From: Pyropia haitanensis
Taxonomy: Eukaryota; Rhodophyta; Bangiophyceae; Bangiales; Bangiaceae
Direction of reading: 5' to 3'
DNA length: 64,000 nt
NCBI GenBank assembly: GCA_008729055.1
Contig: SDUX01000003.1
Location: 1,426,001 to 1,490,000 of the forward strand
Positions 53,781 to 64,000 of the stretch are shown in pieces. Within the stretch, counting starts at the first letter, position 1; every line of letters starts with the position of its first letter. The notes below the pieces were generated by a model that searched no databases, was not told the origin of the DNA, and was given only the letters and a program-made list of their open reading frames with translations. The translations under genes were made by a program, and so were the position numbers.

Positions 53781-56700
53781 TCACTCCACGACGGGCGGCA
53801 CGCGGGTGAAGATGCGCGACACCAGCCGGTCCCACGCGAGGCTGCCAAACGAGTCGGCAACAAGCACGCGGATAACAAACCAGCGGAGCTGCGAGTTGGG
53901 AAACGCCACGAGCTGCATCAGGCGGTTCACCTGCGGTGACACCTCGGCCACCGTAAACGCCACGATGGCCGCGCACGCGCCGAGCGTGCGCAGCAGGTAG
54001 ACGTTGTCAAACAGGCCCTCCATGAACGGCCGCCCCTTATAGTTGACCACAAACGTGGCGGTCTGCTGGGAGGTGGACAACAGGAAGACCACCGTGTTGA
54101 GGATGTTGGGGGAGAAGGAGCCCTTGACGTCCGGTCGGAAGTCGGTCGGCAGGTACCGCTTGGCCGCCGCCGACGTTGTGTACAGCGCGCCCACGTGCAT
54201 GGCAAACTGGCCAAGGAGGGAGAGGAAGAGGGCGGGTGCAAACACCGACTCAGCGGGGCGCTCCCGTGACAGCCGCCGCAGCGGCTTGGAGCGGGAAACC
54301 ATGAAAAAGGCCGCCGCGGCCAGAATGCCCGTGATGGTCAGCTGCCGGTCCCCGAGCTTGACCCCGTCCAGGTGCAGTACGGAGAGGGAGTAGGCCGACA
54401 CCAGCGAGTTGAGCGCCAGGATTTGGTACATTTGGAGGGTGGTCGCGAGCGTACACCGGCCCTGCCGCACAATCGACGCCACCGAGTCGATGGACATCCG
54501 CTTGGACGTGAAAGGCGACGCGATGGACGCGTCGCCCAATTTGACCAGCGGCGGACCGTCAGCCTCGCCCTCTGCCAGCGCTGCCTGGAGCTCCGCAATG
54601 CGCTGCTCTAGCTCGGTCTTTGGAGCCGCGTTCGCGCCGGCAGCGCCCCCAGCGCCGTTCCGGTTGGCCACCTCCTTGCCGCCCCCGTTGGCCGAACCAT
54701 CTGCCTGGTCCGCCGACCCCCGACGGACACGGGCAGCAGCGGCTTGCCGTTGAGCCACCTGCGCTGTCTGCGCACGCTGGGCCACCGCCAGCTGGGCCAT
54801 CTGCCGTTGCCGCACCATCACTGCCTGTCGCTGCCGGAACGCCTCGGCAGGGGTGGGAGGGCTCGCGTTGGCACTCCCAGCGGCGCCGTTGGCCGCGGCG
54901 CCCCCGCTGGATGAACTACCAGTGGCCGCACGTGGCCGCGAGACGGTCGTGGACAGCAGCGCTACGCCCACGTGCGCCTGTTTGAGCGCCCCCACGTCAT
55001 TTGTGCCATCGCCACACATGAGGGTGACCAGGCCGGCGGCGTTGAGCGAGGACAGCACCCGCTCCTTGAGCGCAGGTGTCATCCGCGCAAACACCTTCAC
55101 GTGACGGAGAACACCCCATACACCATCGCCGGCGGCGGCCACAGCCGATAGTGCCGGGCCCGACATGGTGAGGTCGTACGTCGCGGCCAGGTCCGCCACC
55201 GCGTCGGTCGCGTAGGCCTTTCTCCTCAGCCCAGTGGCGGCCGACATCCACGCCACCAGCTCCTCGCCTGCGTCATTAGTCAGGTCGCCACCCGCCAAGG
55301 CGGGTACACATACGTCCGCGCCCACTCCATCAGCGGCGACGGTCCCAGCCGTCCCTGAGGCTGCAGCTGTCGCGGCCGTCGCCGCGGCCGCGGCAGCCGC
55401 CGCAACCCCGGCCGGCGTCAGTTCCAAGATCAGCATCCGGCGCGTCGAGATGGCCACCTGCCGCGCCACGTGCGCGGCAGTAAGCGTCGCGTCGCCCGTG
55501 ATCATGGTGCACGCGTGCGACGACTTCTTCAGCGCCCGGACGGCCTTGCGCGAGTCCGGCCGCAGCGGACACTCAAAGCACACAAAGCCCACAAATGTGA
55601 GCGACGCCTCCACGTCAACGCGCTTCATGTGTTGCATCGCGCCCACAGACATACCGGGCTTGAGCCGCCGCACCGCCAGCGCAAGGACGCGCAGTCCACG
55701 GCGCGCCAGCGACGAAGCGGTCTCGTCATAGCCTGAGGGGGGAGAGCCGCCAGCAAGCAGCCGACGGATGGCCTCAGGGGAGCCCTTGACCAGTACGTGA
55801 GGCGCGTCAGGGACGCCGGGCGCTTTCTCCACTTGCGCGACGACGCTCATCCGTTGCAAAGCCGAGCTAAACCTATGCCGCGCAACAATGCGGAGAGAGC
55901 CGTGCGACGTAGAGGCGCCGCCACGGATGGGTACGGCCGTGCCGCCGCGAGCGTAGCGCCACTGCACTGCGGAGAGGGCTTCAAGCTCCAGGGGGTCCCC
56001 GACCACATCGTCGTCCACGTGGACGAGCGAGTGGCAGCCAGCGAGCACCAGCACCGCCTCTCGCGAGGCCTTGTCAAACGGCACCAGCGGATAGGTGCCA
56101 GAGGCATCGCCAGTCGAGGCGGCGGTGGCGGCGGTCGCAGCCGCTACGGTAGAAGGCGTCACCGCCGCCGTACCGTCACCGGCGTCCACGGCCAGTAGCA
56201 AGTCCGGGTCGTCCAGGCCGTCAGATGCTCCCGCTTCCGCCACGGCCGCCGCCTCCCCAGCTGCTGCTGCCGCCGCCGCCTCCGTCCGCTTATCGCGTGG
56301 CAGCGCAATACCCACAGACTGGATGGCGTCAGTGGTGAGTGTGCCGGTCTTGTCAAAGCAACAAATGTCAATCTTGCCCGCGTACGGGATCCGAAAAGGC
56401 TCGGTGCAGAAGATCGCCGCCCGTGCCAGCGCGATCAGAGACGTGTTCACGGCCAGCGCCAGTTGCATGGGCAGCTCTGGCGGCACCACGTTGGTCACAA
56501 TCATGACGCAATGGAGGAGGAGCTCAAAGCGCGGGCGGTCCGCGTCGGCTAGCCCCACTCGCAGCACGTATCCGGAAGCGGCAATCGCAAACGCGAGAAG
56601 AAACAAGAGGAAGAAAGCCGCCTCCCGAGAGTTGGCTGACACCTGGTCAGTAGAGAAGAGGATTGTCCGCATCAGCCGGCCCTGAGCGGAACCAAAGCCC

Positions 56701-57914
56701 GTCCGCAGCACATAGCACACAGTGCCACGGTCGGGTGGCCGTAGCGAGCTCGCAGCGGCGGCGCCGCCGGTGGACGACTCCGCAGCAGGGGTGTGCGTCA
56801 GGATGCGAGTGCCCCCAAATAGAACGTGTGCCTTATCATCCGCCTTGATCGCCAGTGGTGCTGCCGCGGCGGCCGCAGACTGCGGCGCCACCGCTTCCTT
56901 AATCAGCGGAACCGACTCGCCCGTCAGCATCGCCTCATTGACGACTGCCGCGCCGCCCAGCAACAGCACGTCACAGGGGACCAGCTCGTCCTCGCTGGAG
57001 CCACGGCACAAAGACACCACGTCCCCGGGTGCAAGATTGGCCGACGAGGTAGACGTCCACCGGCTGTTGCGCAGGACGAGGAGGTCCCGCGGCGGGTTGC
57101 GCATGCCCCGCAGCTCGCGGAGGGAGCGAAGACGGCCAAACACCACCGTACCCTCAAACATCAGCATCATACTCAGGGTCATGAGCGCGTAGTACCAGTA
57201 CTCATCCAGCATCCAAAGGCCGACACAAGCGACCTGGAAGACAAAAAAGGGCGCAAGCAGGTGCTGCTTGTATAGCTCCAAAAAGGTCGGCGCGGGCATG
57301 TCGAGGCGGTTGTCCCCATATCGGCCAAGCGCCGTCTCTACCGCCGCGGCGGTCAGGCCCTTGGCACCGACCCGCCGGTACTCGTCCACCGGCAGGCGGA
57401 CGGGGTAGGGGGCCTTGACCCACACCCCCGACGACGCGTCATACTCATATGCGCGCTTCTGAAAGTGGAACCGAACGACCGGCTCGCCACGCCCCCCTCT
57501 TGCCACCTCGAGCGGCACCAGCTCGGCCTTGCCCCGGTGTGGCCGCGGCCGCACGAGCGCGTGGAGGCCCGCCAGCGCCACTCCCGGCGCCCCGGCGGAC
57601 CGCGGCAGCGCCACCCGACGCCACGCAATGAGCGCGTGGGCAGCGACGGACCAGTGCTGCGCCAGCAGTGCCAGGATGTGGAGGACGACCGCGACGACGG
57701 CGACAAAGGTGGCGGTGAACTGAGAGAGGCGCCACCGCAGCACCACCGCCCCCACCACCACGTACAGGAGCACAAAAGGGGTGGTGTCCAGGCGCGTCCA
57801 GACGGCCGCCCGCCGGTGTAAGGAGAGCGCGGTGATGCTCTTCCCCGTCCATGCCGGGCCACTGCCAGAGGCGCCGCCGCCGGCAGGCCCGCCAAGCAGC
57901 GGCTGCCGGTCCAT
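53781..57914 (-). CDS. P5A-type ATPase (ATP13A1/Spf1 family)
   Basis: P5A ATPases are ER membrane dislocases that remove mis-inserted transmembrane helices. One exon encodes 1377 residues, a little longer than animal and yeast proteins. Diagnostic features: the M4 motif PPELPM (478-483), specific to P5A; the phosphorylation motif DKTGTLT with Asp521; the actuator motif AMLTGESVPL; and the hinge GDGTNDVGALKQAHVGVALL with Asp973. N-terminal hydrophobic segments (FVLLYVVVGAVVLRW and FVAVVAVVLHILALLAQHW) and a C-terminal membrane block ending SRIFTRVPPVVE are present. Gln/Ala-rich and Ser/Gly-rich insertions occupy the region after the P-domain (about 54600-54950). The ATG at 57914 (MDRQPLLGG) is the first in frame; the opening upstream lacks an ATG. 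No introns and no frame breaks. Confidence 0.96.
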   Translation of the reverse strand: MDRQPLLGGPAGGGASGSGPAWTGKSITALSLHRRAAVWTRLDTTPFVLLYVVVGAVVLRWRLSQFTATFVAVVAVVLHILALLAQHWSVAAHALIAWRRVALPRSAGAPGVALAGLHALVRPRPHRGKAELVPLEVARGGRGEPVVRFHFQKRAYEYDASSGVWVKAPYPVRLPVDEYRRVGAKGLTAAAVETALGRYGDNRLDMPAPTFLELYKQHLLAPFFVFQVACVGLWMLDEYWYYALMTLSMMLMFEGTVVFGRLRSLRELRGMRNPPRDLLVLRNSRWTSTSSANLAPGDVVSLCRGSSEDELVPCDVLLLGGAAVVNEAMLTGESVPLIKEAVAPQSAAAAAAPLAIKADDKAHVLFGGTRILTHTPAAESSTGGAAAASSLRPPDRGTVCYVLRTGFGSAQGRLMRTILFSTDQVSANSREAAFFLLFLLAFAIAASGYVLRVGLADADRPRFELLLHCVMIVTNVVPPELPMQLALAVNTSLIALARAAIFCTEPFRIPYAGKIDICCFDKTGTLTTDAIQSVGIALPRDKRTEAAAAAAAGEAAAVAEAGASDGLDDPDLLLAVDAGDGTAAVTPSTVAAATAATAASTGDASGTYPLVPFDKASREAVLVLAGCHSLVHVDDDVVGDPLELEALSAVQWRYARGGTAVPIRGGASTSHGSLRIVARHRFSSALQRMSVVAQVEKAPGVPDAPHVLVKGSPEAIRRLLAGGSPPSGYDETASSLARRGLRVLALAVRRLKPGMSVGAMQHMKRVDVEASLTFVGFVCFECPLRPDSRKAVRALKKSSHACTMITGDATLTAAHVARQVAISTRRMLILELTPAGVAAAAAAAATAATAAASGTAGTVAADGVGADVCVPALAGGDLTNDAGEELVAWMSAATGLRRKAYATDAVADLAATYDLTMSGPALSAVAAAGDGVWGVLRHVKVFARMTPALKERVLSSLNAAGLVTLMCGDGTNDVGALKQAHVGVALLSTTVSRPRAATGSSSSGGAAANGAAGSANASPPTPAEAFRQRQAVMVRQRQMAQLAVAQRAQTAQVAQRQAAAARVRRGSADQADGSANGGGKEVANRNGAGGAAGANAAPKTELEQRIAELQAALAEGEADGPPLVKLGDASIASPFTSKRMSIDSVASIVRQGRCTLATTLQMYQILALNSLVSAYSLSVLHLDGVKLGDRQLTITGILAAAAFFMVSRSKPLRRLSRERPAESVFAPALFLSLLGQFAMHVGALYTTSAAAKRYLPTDFRPDVKGSFSPNILNTVVFLLSTSQQTATFVVNYKGRPFMEGLFDNVYLLRTLGACAAIVAFTVAEVSPQVNRLMQLVAFPNSQLRWFVIRVLVADSFGSLAWDRLVSRIFTRVPPVVE

Positions 57915-58613
57915 CCCCAGCGGGGGGGGGGGCGACGGGCTGCCAGGCAAACCCTACACGCAGAGATGGACGCAAAAGGAGCGGCAACCAAAGGCAATGC
58001 CTTGCAAAGGCACGCCCCGCACACACCAGGCCGGGCCCGCGACAATGACGAGGGGCGACGACGGTGGGCACACGGGGGCCGCCGGGCGTCCAAGTCACCA
58101 CCGCCGTCGTCCACCAGCAACCCATCGGCAGCCGCGGCCGTGTGGAGCGCGACTGTGTGCCACTCTGTTGTCCGGAGTCGAAATCCGCCATGATTGCTGA
58201 GTGTTCACGCAGGTACTTGCAATTAATGCCAAAGCTGGATCAACACCGCCGAGTGCGGGATTTTGCCACCCAGACACTGACAAAGCGTCTGCCTGGGGAG
58301 GTGTGCCAACTGCTGACACTACCGAGAGCGGCAGGCTCAATGCCCACAGCTCGAGTTTCGTGACCCAACCGCTCGTGTTCAATGCTCCCATGCCAAGCTG
58401 TCAGTCTAACGGAAACCATCGCCAAGATGAGCGCGGCCAAGGGTCAGTCTCGCGCCCAGAAGTGGGCGTTCCTGGTCTGCCGTTTGCTTTTTTTCTCGCA
58501 ACCCCTACGCCTCAACGTTCGCCTGCGGTGCAGGAGTCTCGGGGGACACGAGCCCGCGTATCCACGGCCCCCGAGGTTCCATACAGGTCTCCCCGCCACA
58601 CCTCTTCCACAGG
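57915..58613. other. Tandem intergenic spacer
   Basis: 700 bp between two minus-strand genes: the 3' end of the SEC3-like gene and the promoter of the P5A ATPase gene. The part around 58190-58480 is of lower GC. No other gene is recognised. Confidence 0.5.
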
Positions 58614-61600
58614 CTAGCCACCCCCCCCACCGTGCAACAGCGCCGTTCGTAGTGCAGCGGCCGCACGGAGGCGGTCCCTCCCCCCCTCCCGCGCGCCCGC
58701 CGCAGCAGCGGCGGCCGCGGCGGCCGCGTACACGGCCGCGCCCGGCCCGCGGCCGGCGGCGGCGGTGAGGGAGGCCGCCTCTGCCGCCGCCGCGACGCCC
58801 AGCGGCAGGGGCCGCCGCCGGCGGGACCGCTCCTTGACGGGCGCCGCCGCCGAGTCGGCGGCGGCGCCCACCACCGCGACCAGCCGGTCGAGCGCCGCGG
58901 CTGTGGGTGGGCCCGTCGCCGCCGCGGCCGCCGCCGGCAGGCGCGCCACCGTCGACGCCACCGCCGCCGTGACCGCAGCGAAAATCACGGCCGCCGCGGG
59001 CGGTGGCGACCCGGCGGCGGCGTGGCCGCCGCCGGCAGCGCGGAGCTCCGCGACCGCCGCGGCCAGCGCGGCGGGCACCCCAGCCACGGCCGCCGCCGCG
59101 TGAACGGCGGGGGCGCCCCCGGCGGCGGCCGCCGCGGCGGCCGCCGCAGCCAGCGCCGTGGTCACCACCTCTGCAGTAGCGGGGCCCGCTGGGTCGACGG
59201 CAGCCGGCAGGGTGCTATCGCCCGTAGCAGACGCAGAGGGGATGCTCCCAGCCGCAGCCACCTCTACCGCCCAGTCCGTCAGCGCCGCCACGGCAGCGGC
59301 TACGCCGCCGCCGTGCCGGAGCGCTCCGGCGCTGTCGCCCACCACGGTCGCGGCCGCGGCAGCAGCGGCGGCGGCGGCAGCCAGCGCAGCCAGCTGCTCG
59401 TCCACGTGCGCGCGGCAGCGGGCGGCGGCGGCAGCCGCCGCCGTCCGGGCAGCGGCCGCCCCGTGCCGGGCGGCGGCGACAGCCACACCCCCGCCGGGCG
59501 CGGCTGCAGCGGCTGCGACTGCCGCTTCGTGGTCTGTCGAGGAAAAACGGGTCAACGCCATTGTGGCCGCCCAGTACGCGCCGCCTCCACCCGTGGCGGC
59601 GGCCGCCCGGTTGACGGCAGCGGCCAGCAGGGAGCTCAACTCCCGGAGCACCCCGTCGACGACCGTCAGAACGGGCGGGGGCAGTACACCCAACTTCCCA
59701 TCCACTCCACCCCTGTCGTTGCTGTTGTTGCATTTGGCGTCGCCGCCATGAACGGGAGGTGGTGTCCCAAACACGGTGGCCGCTACGGCTGCCTCGGTGG
59801 CCGCTACTCGTACCGCGGCGGCAATGTGGCGATTGACGATGGCGGCCACAGCCGAGGCTGCCGCCACGGGGCTGCTGCCGTCTCCACCCCCGACTTCCGC
59901 AACCACAGATGGCTGGCCAGGAGAACAACCGCCGTCGCCGTCCACACCAGACGCCGCTGCCGCCGAATCCAGAGCGGCGGGCAGTGCTTTGGCCGCCGCC
60001 CCCGTATAGGCACGGCGGAGAAAGGCGGCGGATCGCGGGCAGAGGGCTGCAAGACAGCCGTGGGCGGCGCCAAACGTGGCCAACGCCGAGGGCGACCGCT
60101 CCCTGGGGGGAACACCCACCCCAATCCGGCCGTCTGTCTGCATGCATCCATCTCGCAACCGGCTCCGGTCTGTTGCCGTTAAAGTCGCCTCCGCTGCTGC
60201 CGTGGCGGAAGCGGCTGCCACCCCGTCTGCCCGCCGTCGCAGCGCGGGCAAGAGCACGGCAACCATACGCCGGCGCCGCCGGTCGAGCGCGGCACGGCCA
60301 ACGGCGACAGCGTGCATACGGGTCACCCCCGGCGGCGTCGGCTCGGACGCGATCTTGGCTGCCAGCACCCGCGCAGCCGGCAGCAGCACCGTCTGCAGGC
60401 CGTCGTCGTCGTCGTCGACGACGTCGCCCGCATCGGGAGCGGCGGCGAGGCCGTCCCGCCGAAACGAGGTCGCCCCGGTCAGCCGCATCGACGGCGCAGA
60501 CTGGCTGTCGCCTGCTGCCCTCGCGGTGGGGGAATGCCGATTCCGCAGCGGCGATGGTGTCGATGTCGACGCGCTCTCGGCCGCGGCCAGCGCGCCGTCC
60601 ACCGCCGCGGCCTCCGCATCCGAGAGGGTGCACCCCGCGAGCAGCGCGTCAAGGGCGACGGCGAGCGCCGCCACGTTTGACCGCTGCAACGCCAACGCCT
60701 TGAGCGACGCGTCCACCGCCGCTACCGCTTCCGTCGCCCCAGCCAAAGGAGGAACGAGCCCCCACTCCGTGACGTCACCAGGCCGCTTTACCAACGCGGC
60801 TGCCACGTGGCCCAGTGCCGTCTCGGGGGGGGGGGTGGCAGGAGTGTGGGTGGCCACACGGCCTCCGCGACGCTCCGCCTGTGCTTTCCATCTGCCTTCT
60901 ATGTCGGCCGTTAGCGCTGCGGCGGCGGCCATCGCGTCGGCGGTAGAAATAGCGGCTTTCAGGTGAGGGACGAGCGGCTCATCACCCGCCATCCCCCCCC
61001 CCAAGGCCTCACCAAGGGCCGCCAAGTCTTCCGGCGGCAGACAGAGGTCCGCCTCTTTGTCATCCCGACGCGGGGAAGACTGCCCCTCTGCGGCGGCCGG
61101 GCAGACACCGTCGGCGTCACCCATCACCGCATCGGCGGCGGCGCCCTCGCTGGCGCCCCAGCGGTGATGAAGACGGTGGGAGAGCGGCGCCTCCCCCTCC
61201 GCCTCCCCCCCCGCCCGCCCCGCCATCGACGGCCAGCCGCCCGCAGCAGAGCCGCCGCCCCGGCGACCCGCGCGGCCCAGCGGGAGCCCGCCCGACGCGC
61301 CCCGCCCAGACCCCGACGGCGGCTCGGCCAACCCCACCCGCCGGCCACGATGCACGGCCCAGCCCGGCGGTGGCTCCGCGCCACCGCGGGTGCCCTCTGG
61401 CAGCCGGCGCGCGCGCGCCAGGGCCACCACCCCCCCTGCGCCGCTGCCGCCGCCGCCGCCGCCGCCCCCACCCCCGCCAAACGCGTCCACGCCGTCGCCG
61501 CCGCCGCCGTGGCGGCAGTCCAGCACCGCCGCCACATCCGCCACGCCCCCAGAGCGGCCCTTTGCGGCGCGGTGCGGCCAGCGGCGCCACGCGTCCGCGT

Positions 61601-63241
61601 GGGGGGGCTCCGCAGCGTCTAGCACCGGGCCGTCCGCGTCGGCGGCCGGGGACGTCACGGCGGCCACGTCGCGTGGGGGCGGCGCGCCCTCCGCCGCGGC
61701 CGGCGGCGCTGGGGAAGCGGGGCTGTCGCCCTCCCCCCCCCCCACCCCCACCCGTGGCTTGAGCGCCGACGTGGTGCGGCGGCCGGCGTCAGCGGCAGCC
61801 GCGCCGCCGCCCGCGCCGCCGCCCTCCCCAGTCAATGACCGGCGCATGGCCGCAGCGGCCGCCGCGGCGACGCGCCCGCCTCCCAGCGTGGTCGTCCGCC
61901 GGCGGAGGCGCGAGCCGCGCATCAACCCCCCGGTGGCGGCGGGTGGGGTGGCAGCGGCGGCGGCGGCGGCGCCCTCCCCCCCCCCCCCGCCAGCGGCGCC
62001 CCCCCCCCCCGCACCGGCGGCCGCCCCCGCCTCGGCCGACGACACCGCCGCGGCGGCGGCGCCAAACGCGGCGGCGAGCGCGCGGCCGCCGCGGCCGCCG
62101 CGCGACGGGCTGCTGCTGCCGCGGCCGGGGCGGGAGGCGCTGCCGCTGCCGCCGACGCTCACGCCGCCGCCGCGGCTGCCGAGGCCGCGGCCGCTCGGCG
62201 TCCGCAAGCGGCTGCTCGTGCCGCCGCCCGCGGCGGCCGCGTCCGTGACGCCCGCCGCGCCCGGGCTGCCGCCGCCGCCGGCGGCGGCCGTCCCGGCCGG
62301 GCGCCCCCCCCCCCCCCCCCCCCCCTCTCCCCCCCCCCCGCGCCGCCTCCCGCGGCGGCCGTGGCGGCTGCCGCCGACGCGGCCGCCGCCGCATCGGCGG
62401 CGGTCTGCAGGTCCAGCAGCCGCACATTCTCCGCCCGCGGCGCGCGGCGGAGCACCCCCGCCGCGGCGGACAGCGTCGCCCACAGAAAGGTCGCCCGGTC
62501 CGCGGCGGACAGCGCTACCCACGTCCACGTGCGCGCGCCAAAGACGAGTGCAAACGCGGTGGCGGTCGCGGCGCCGCCGCCCAGGCCGTCGATGCGACGG
62601 AGCTCAGACACGCACCAGGAGCGCTTGATGGCCACCCGGCCGCCGCCACCACTGCCGCCACCGCCGCCACCACCACCGCCGCCGCCGCCGCCACCACTAC
62701 CATCACCGCCTCCAGCATCGACGGGCGCAGCCCCCCCCCCCCCCCCCGGCGGCCCGGCCCCGCCACTTTGAGCAGCCGCAGCCCCGGCGGCCGCGCCGTC
62801 TGGCACAGCGCGAGCGTCCGCGGCTTCTCCGCCGCCGCCGCCGCGGCGGCAGCCGCGACGGCCACCCCCCCCACCGCCCCCCGCGGCAGCCGCACCGCCG
62901 CGGAGCTCCCGTCCCGCCCGCCGCCGCCCGCCCACGCCCACCCCCGCGTCGCCGATGCGCGCGGCGGCGGCGGCGGCGCGGCGGCCGGCGCGGGCGTCGC
63001 GGCCGTGGCGGGGCCCCCCCCCCGGCCGCCTCCCGCCGCCGTCCCCCCGGCGGCGGCGGCGGCGGCAACGGCGGCGGAGACGAGGGAGCCGCCGCCCTCC
63101 ACCTGCACCGCCCGGATGACGCACACGCACACCTCGGACGGGCGCAGCAGCGGCGCGACGGCGGCGAGGAGGGCGGGGTGCCCGCGTGGCGCGGGCTGGG
63201 GGGAGGAGGGGGTGGCCCCGACGGGGGGTCGCACCCCCGCG

Positions 63242-63282
<41 letters not shown>

Positions 63283-63357
63283 CGCCGCCGCCGCTGCCGC
63301 CGTCGCTGCATCAGCCGATGCCGCCGCGAAACGGCGGCTGCGGCCGTGCAACAGCAT
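58614..63357 (-). CDS. Exocyst subunit SEC3/EXOC1-like
   Basis: SEC3 marks exocytic sites and binds PI(4,5)P2. The start ATG 63357 (MLLHGRSRRFAAASADAATA) leads to a split PH-like domain: VCVCVIRAVQVEGG, PRTLALCQTARPPGLRLLKV, then after a Gly/Ser linker VAIKRSWCVSELRRIDGL and FALVFGARTWTWVALSAADR with RATFLWATL. This is the Sec3 PIP2-binding pattern (KRSW...L..VDG). The remaining 1250 residues are extremely Ala-rich, but contain plausible exocyst helices (PPEDLAALGEALGGGMAGD and ALDALLAGCTLSDAEAAAVD). The PH-like part is in two frames, changing at a C17 run (62731-62747), and the rest changes again at C22/C11 tracts (62304-62339). The body from 62300 to the stop at 58614 is one open frame. The N-terminal domain is fairly secure; the rest rests on linkage. 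Confidence 0.75.
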
Positions 63358-64000
63358 CGCGCGCGCGCGCCGCCCACGCGGAGGACCGGGGGAGGGGGGG
63401 GGGGGGTGGGAAAGTGAAAGGCGGGAAAATACCAGACGGAGACCAGGAGCCCAGCAAAATCAAAACGGGGCGCGTGGGGGGGGGGGGGGGTGGGGGAGGA
63501 GAGGAGAGGAGAAGCAGAGGGGGGAAGGAGCCGGCGCCGCCGCGCCGCCGCGGCGGCCGGTGGGTCCCGCCGCGGCAGGCACAGCGTGCCTGGCAGCGGG
63601 GGCGAGCCGCGCGGCGACATCGGTGCTTCCCCCCCGCCGTGGTTGGCATCCTCGTGCCCCGACTCAACGGCGCCAGCGGGCCACCCCCGACCAGGCGGTA
63701 TGCCGCGTGGGCCGCCGCCACGGCGGTGTCGGGTGGCCGGCCTCTCAGCCAACCAGGTCGTCGCAAGGCCGCACAGTCGCAAGGCCACTCGCAAGGCCAC
63801 GCTCGCCGTCGTTTTCTCTCCGTCGATGAAACGGCTGAGCGGCAGACTGTAAAGGGTGGTGGTGTACCCCTCGCTTGATCCCGAGGCGACTACAATGGGA
63901 AACAACGCAGTGAAGTCCACCGATTAATTCGACTCACCAAAGCATGCAAGTGGGTGGAAGCGTGTCCGTGCGCTGTGATTTCAAACTGTCAAACTCAGTG
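63358..64000. other. Promoter side of SEC3-like gene, window edge
   Basis: The first 170 bp are G-rich on the plus strand (pyrimidine-rich leader in the sense of the minus gene). The last 250 bp are less GC-rich. No gene is recognised before the window ends. Confidence 0.5.

Noticed and set aside
57914..57950. P5A ATPase start 12 codons upstream at 57950
   Set aside because: That codon is TTG; the first ATG in frame is at 57914. The same reasoning moved the starts of the first zinc-finger gene, MiaB and Tudor-SN inward.

Overview
The window is nuclear DNA of a GC-rich red alga, most likely a bangiophyte of the Porphyra/Pyropia type. The decisive gene is a nuclear-type phycoerythrin gamma subunit with an apparent transit peptide (23.9-25.3 kb); gamma subunits are known only from red algae. 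A cyanobacterial-type MiaB with a plastid-like leader, very high G+C, long G/C homopolymers, (GGC)n/(GCC)n tracts and few short introns fit this. The organism is inferred; no marker gene settles the species.

Layout. 0.25-1.1 kb: C2H2 zinc-finger protein (-). 1.1-5.6 kb: no gene recognised. 5.6-6.9 kb: proteasome lid subunit RPN8 (+), convergent with 7.3-9.8 kb MiaB tRNA methylthiotransferase (-). 11.4-13.6 kb: uncertain Ala-rich membrane-protein-like region (-). 15.8-16.9 kb: unknown secreted-type protein (+). 18.6-21.5 kb: EF-hand/TKL protein kinase (+). 22.0-22.6 kb: PSMG4-like proteasome assembly chaperone (+). 23.9-25.3 kb: phycoerythrin gamma subunit (-). 25.3-33.2 kb: gene-poor, with a repeat cluster, a TA-flanked inverted-repeat element and a 1.43-kb transposon. 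33.2-35.1 kb: five-finger C2H2 protein (+). 35.9-36.4 kb: Mediator MED22 (-). 37.9-39.7 kb: TruA pseudouridine synthase (-). 39.9-41.3 kb: second, inverted copy of the 1.43-kb transposon. 42.3-43.0 kb: DUF442-like protein (+). 43.4-46.6 kb: Tudor-SN (-). 48.0-48.7 kb: ribosomal protein eL39 (+). 49.5-51.4 kb: PP2C phosphatase (-). 53.8-57.9 kb: P5A ATPase (-). 58.6-63.4 kb: SEC3/EXOC1-like exocyst subunit (-).

The genes are independent housekeeping, signalling, regulatory and plastid genes, with no operon or pathway cluster. Introns are sparse (RPN8, MiaB, the kinase, phycoerythrin gamma, eL39, PP2C) and use GTACGY, GTATGT or GTGCGT donors.

Three things stand out. MiaB has an 11-nt microexon that supplies two of the three cysteines of its radical-SAM iron-sulfur motif, in a protein that also carries an N-terminal parvulin-like domain. 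A recoverin-like EF-hand module with an N-myristoylation-type start is fused in front of a TKL kinase. In at least five genes the frame of conserved domains changes, and each change lies at a G/C homopolymer tract, so either the assembly has many indels there or these tracts are unstable.
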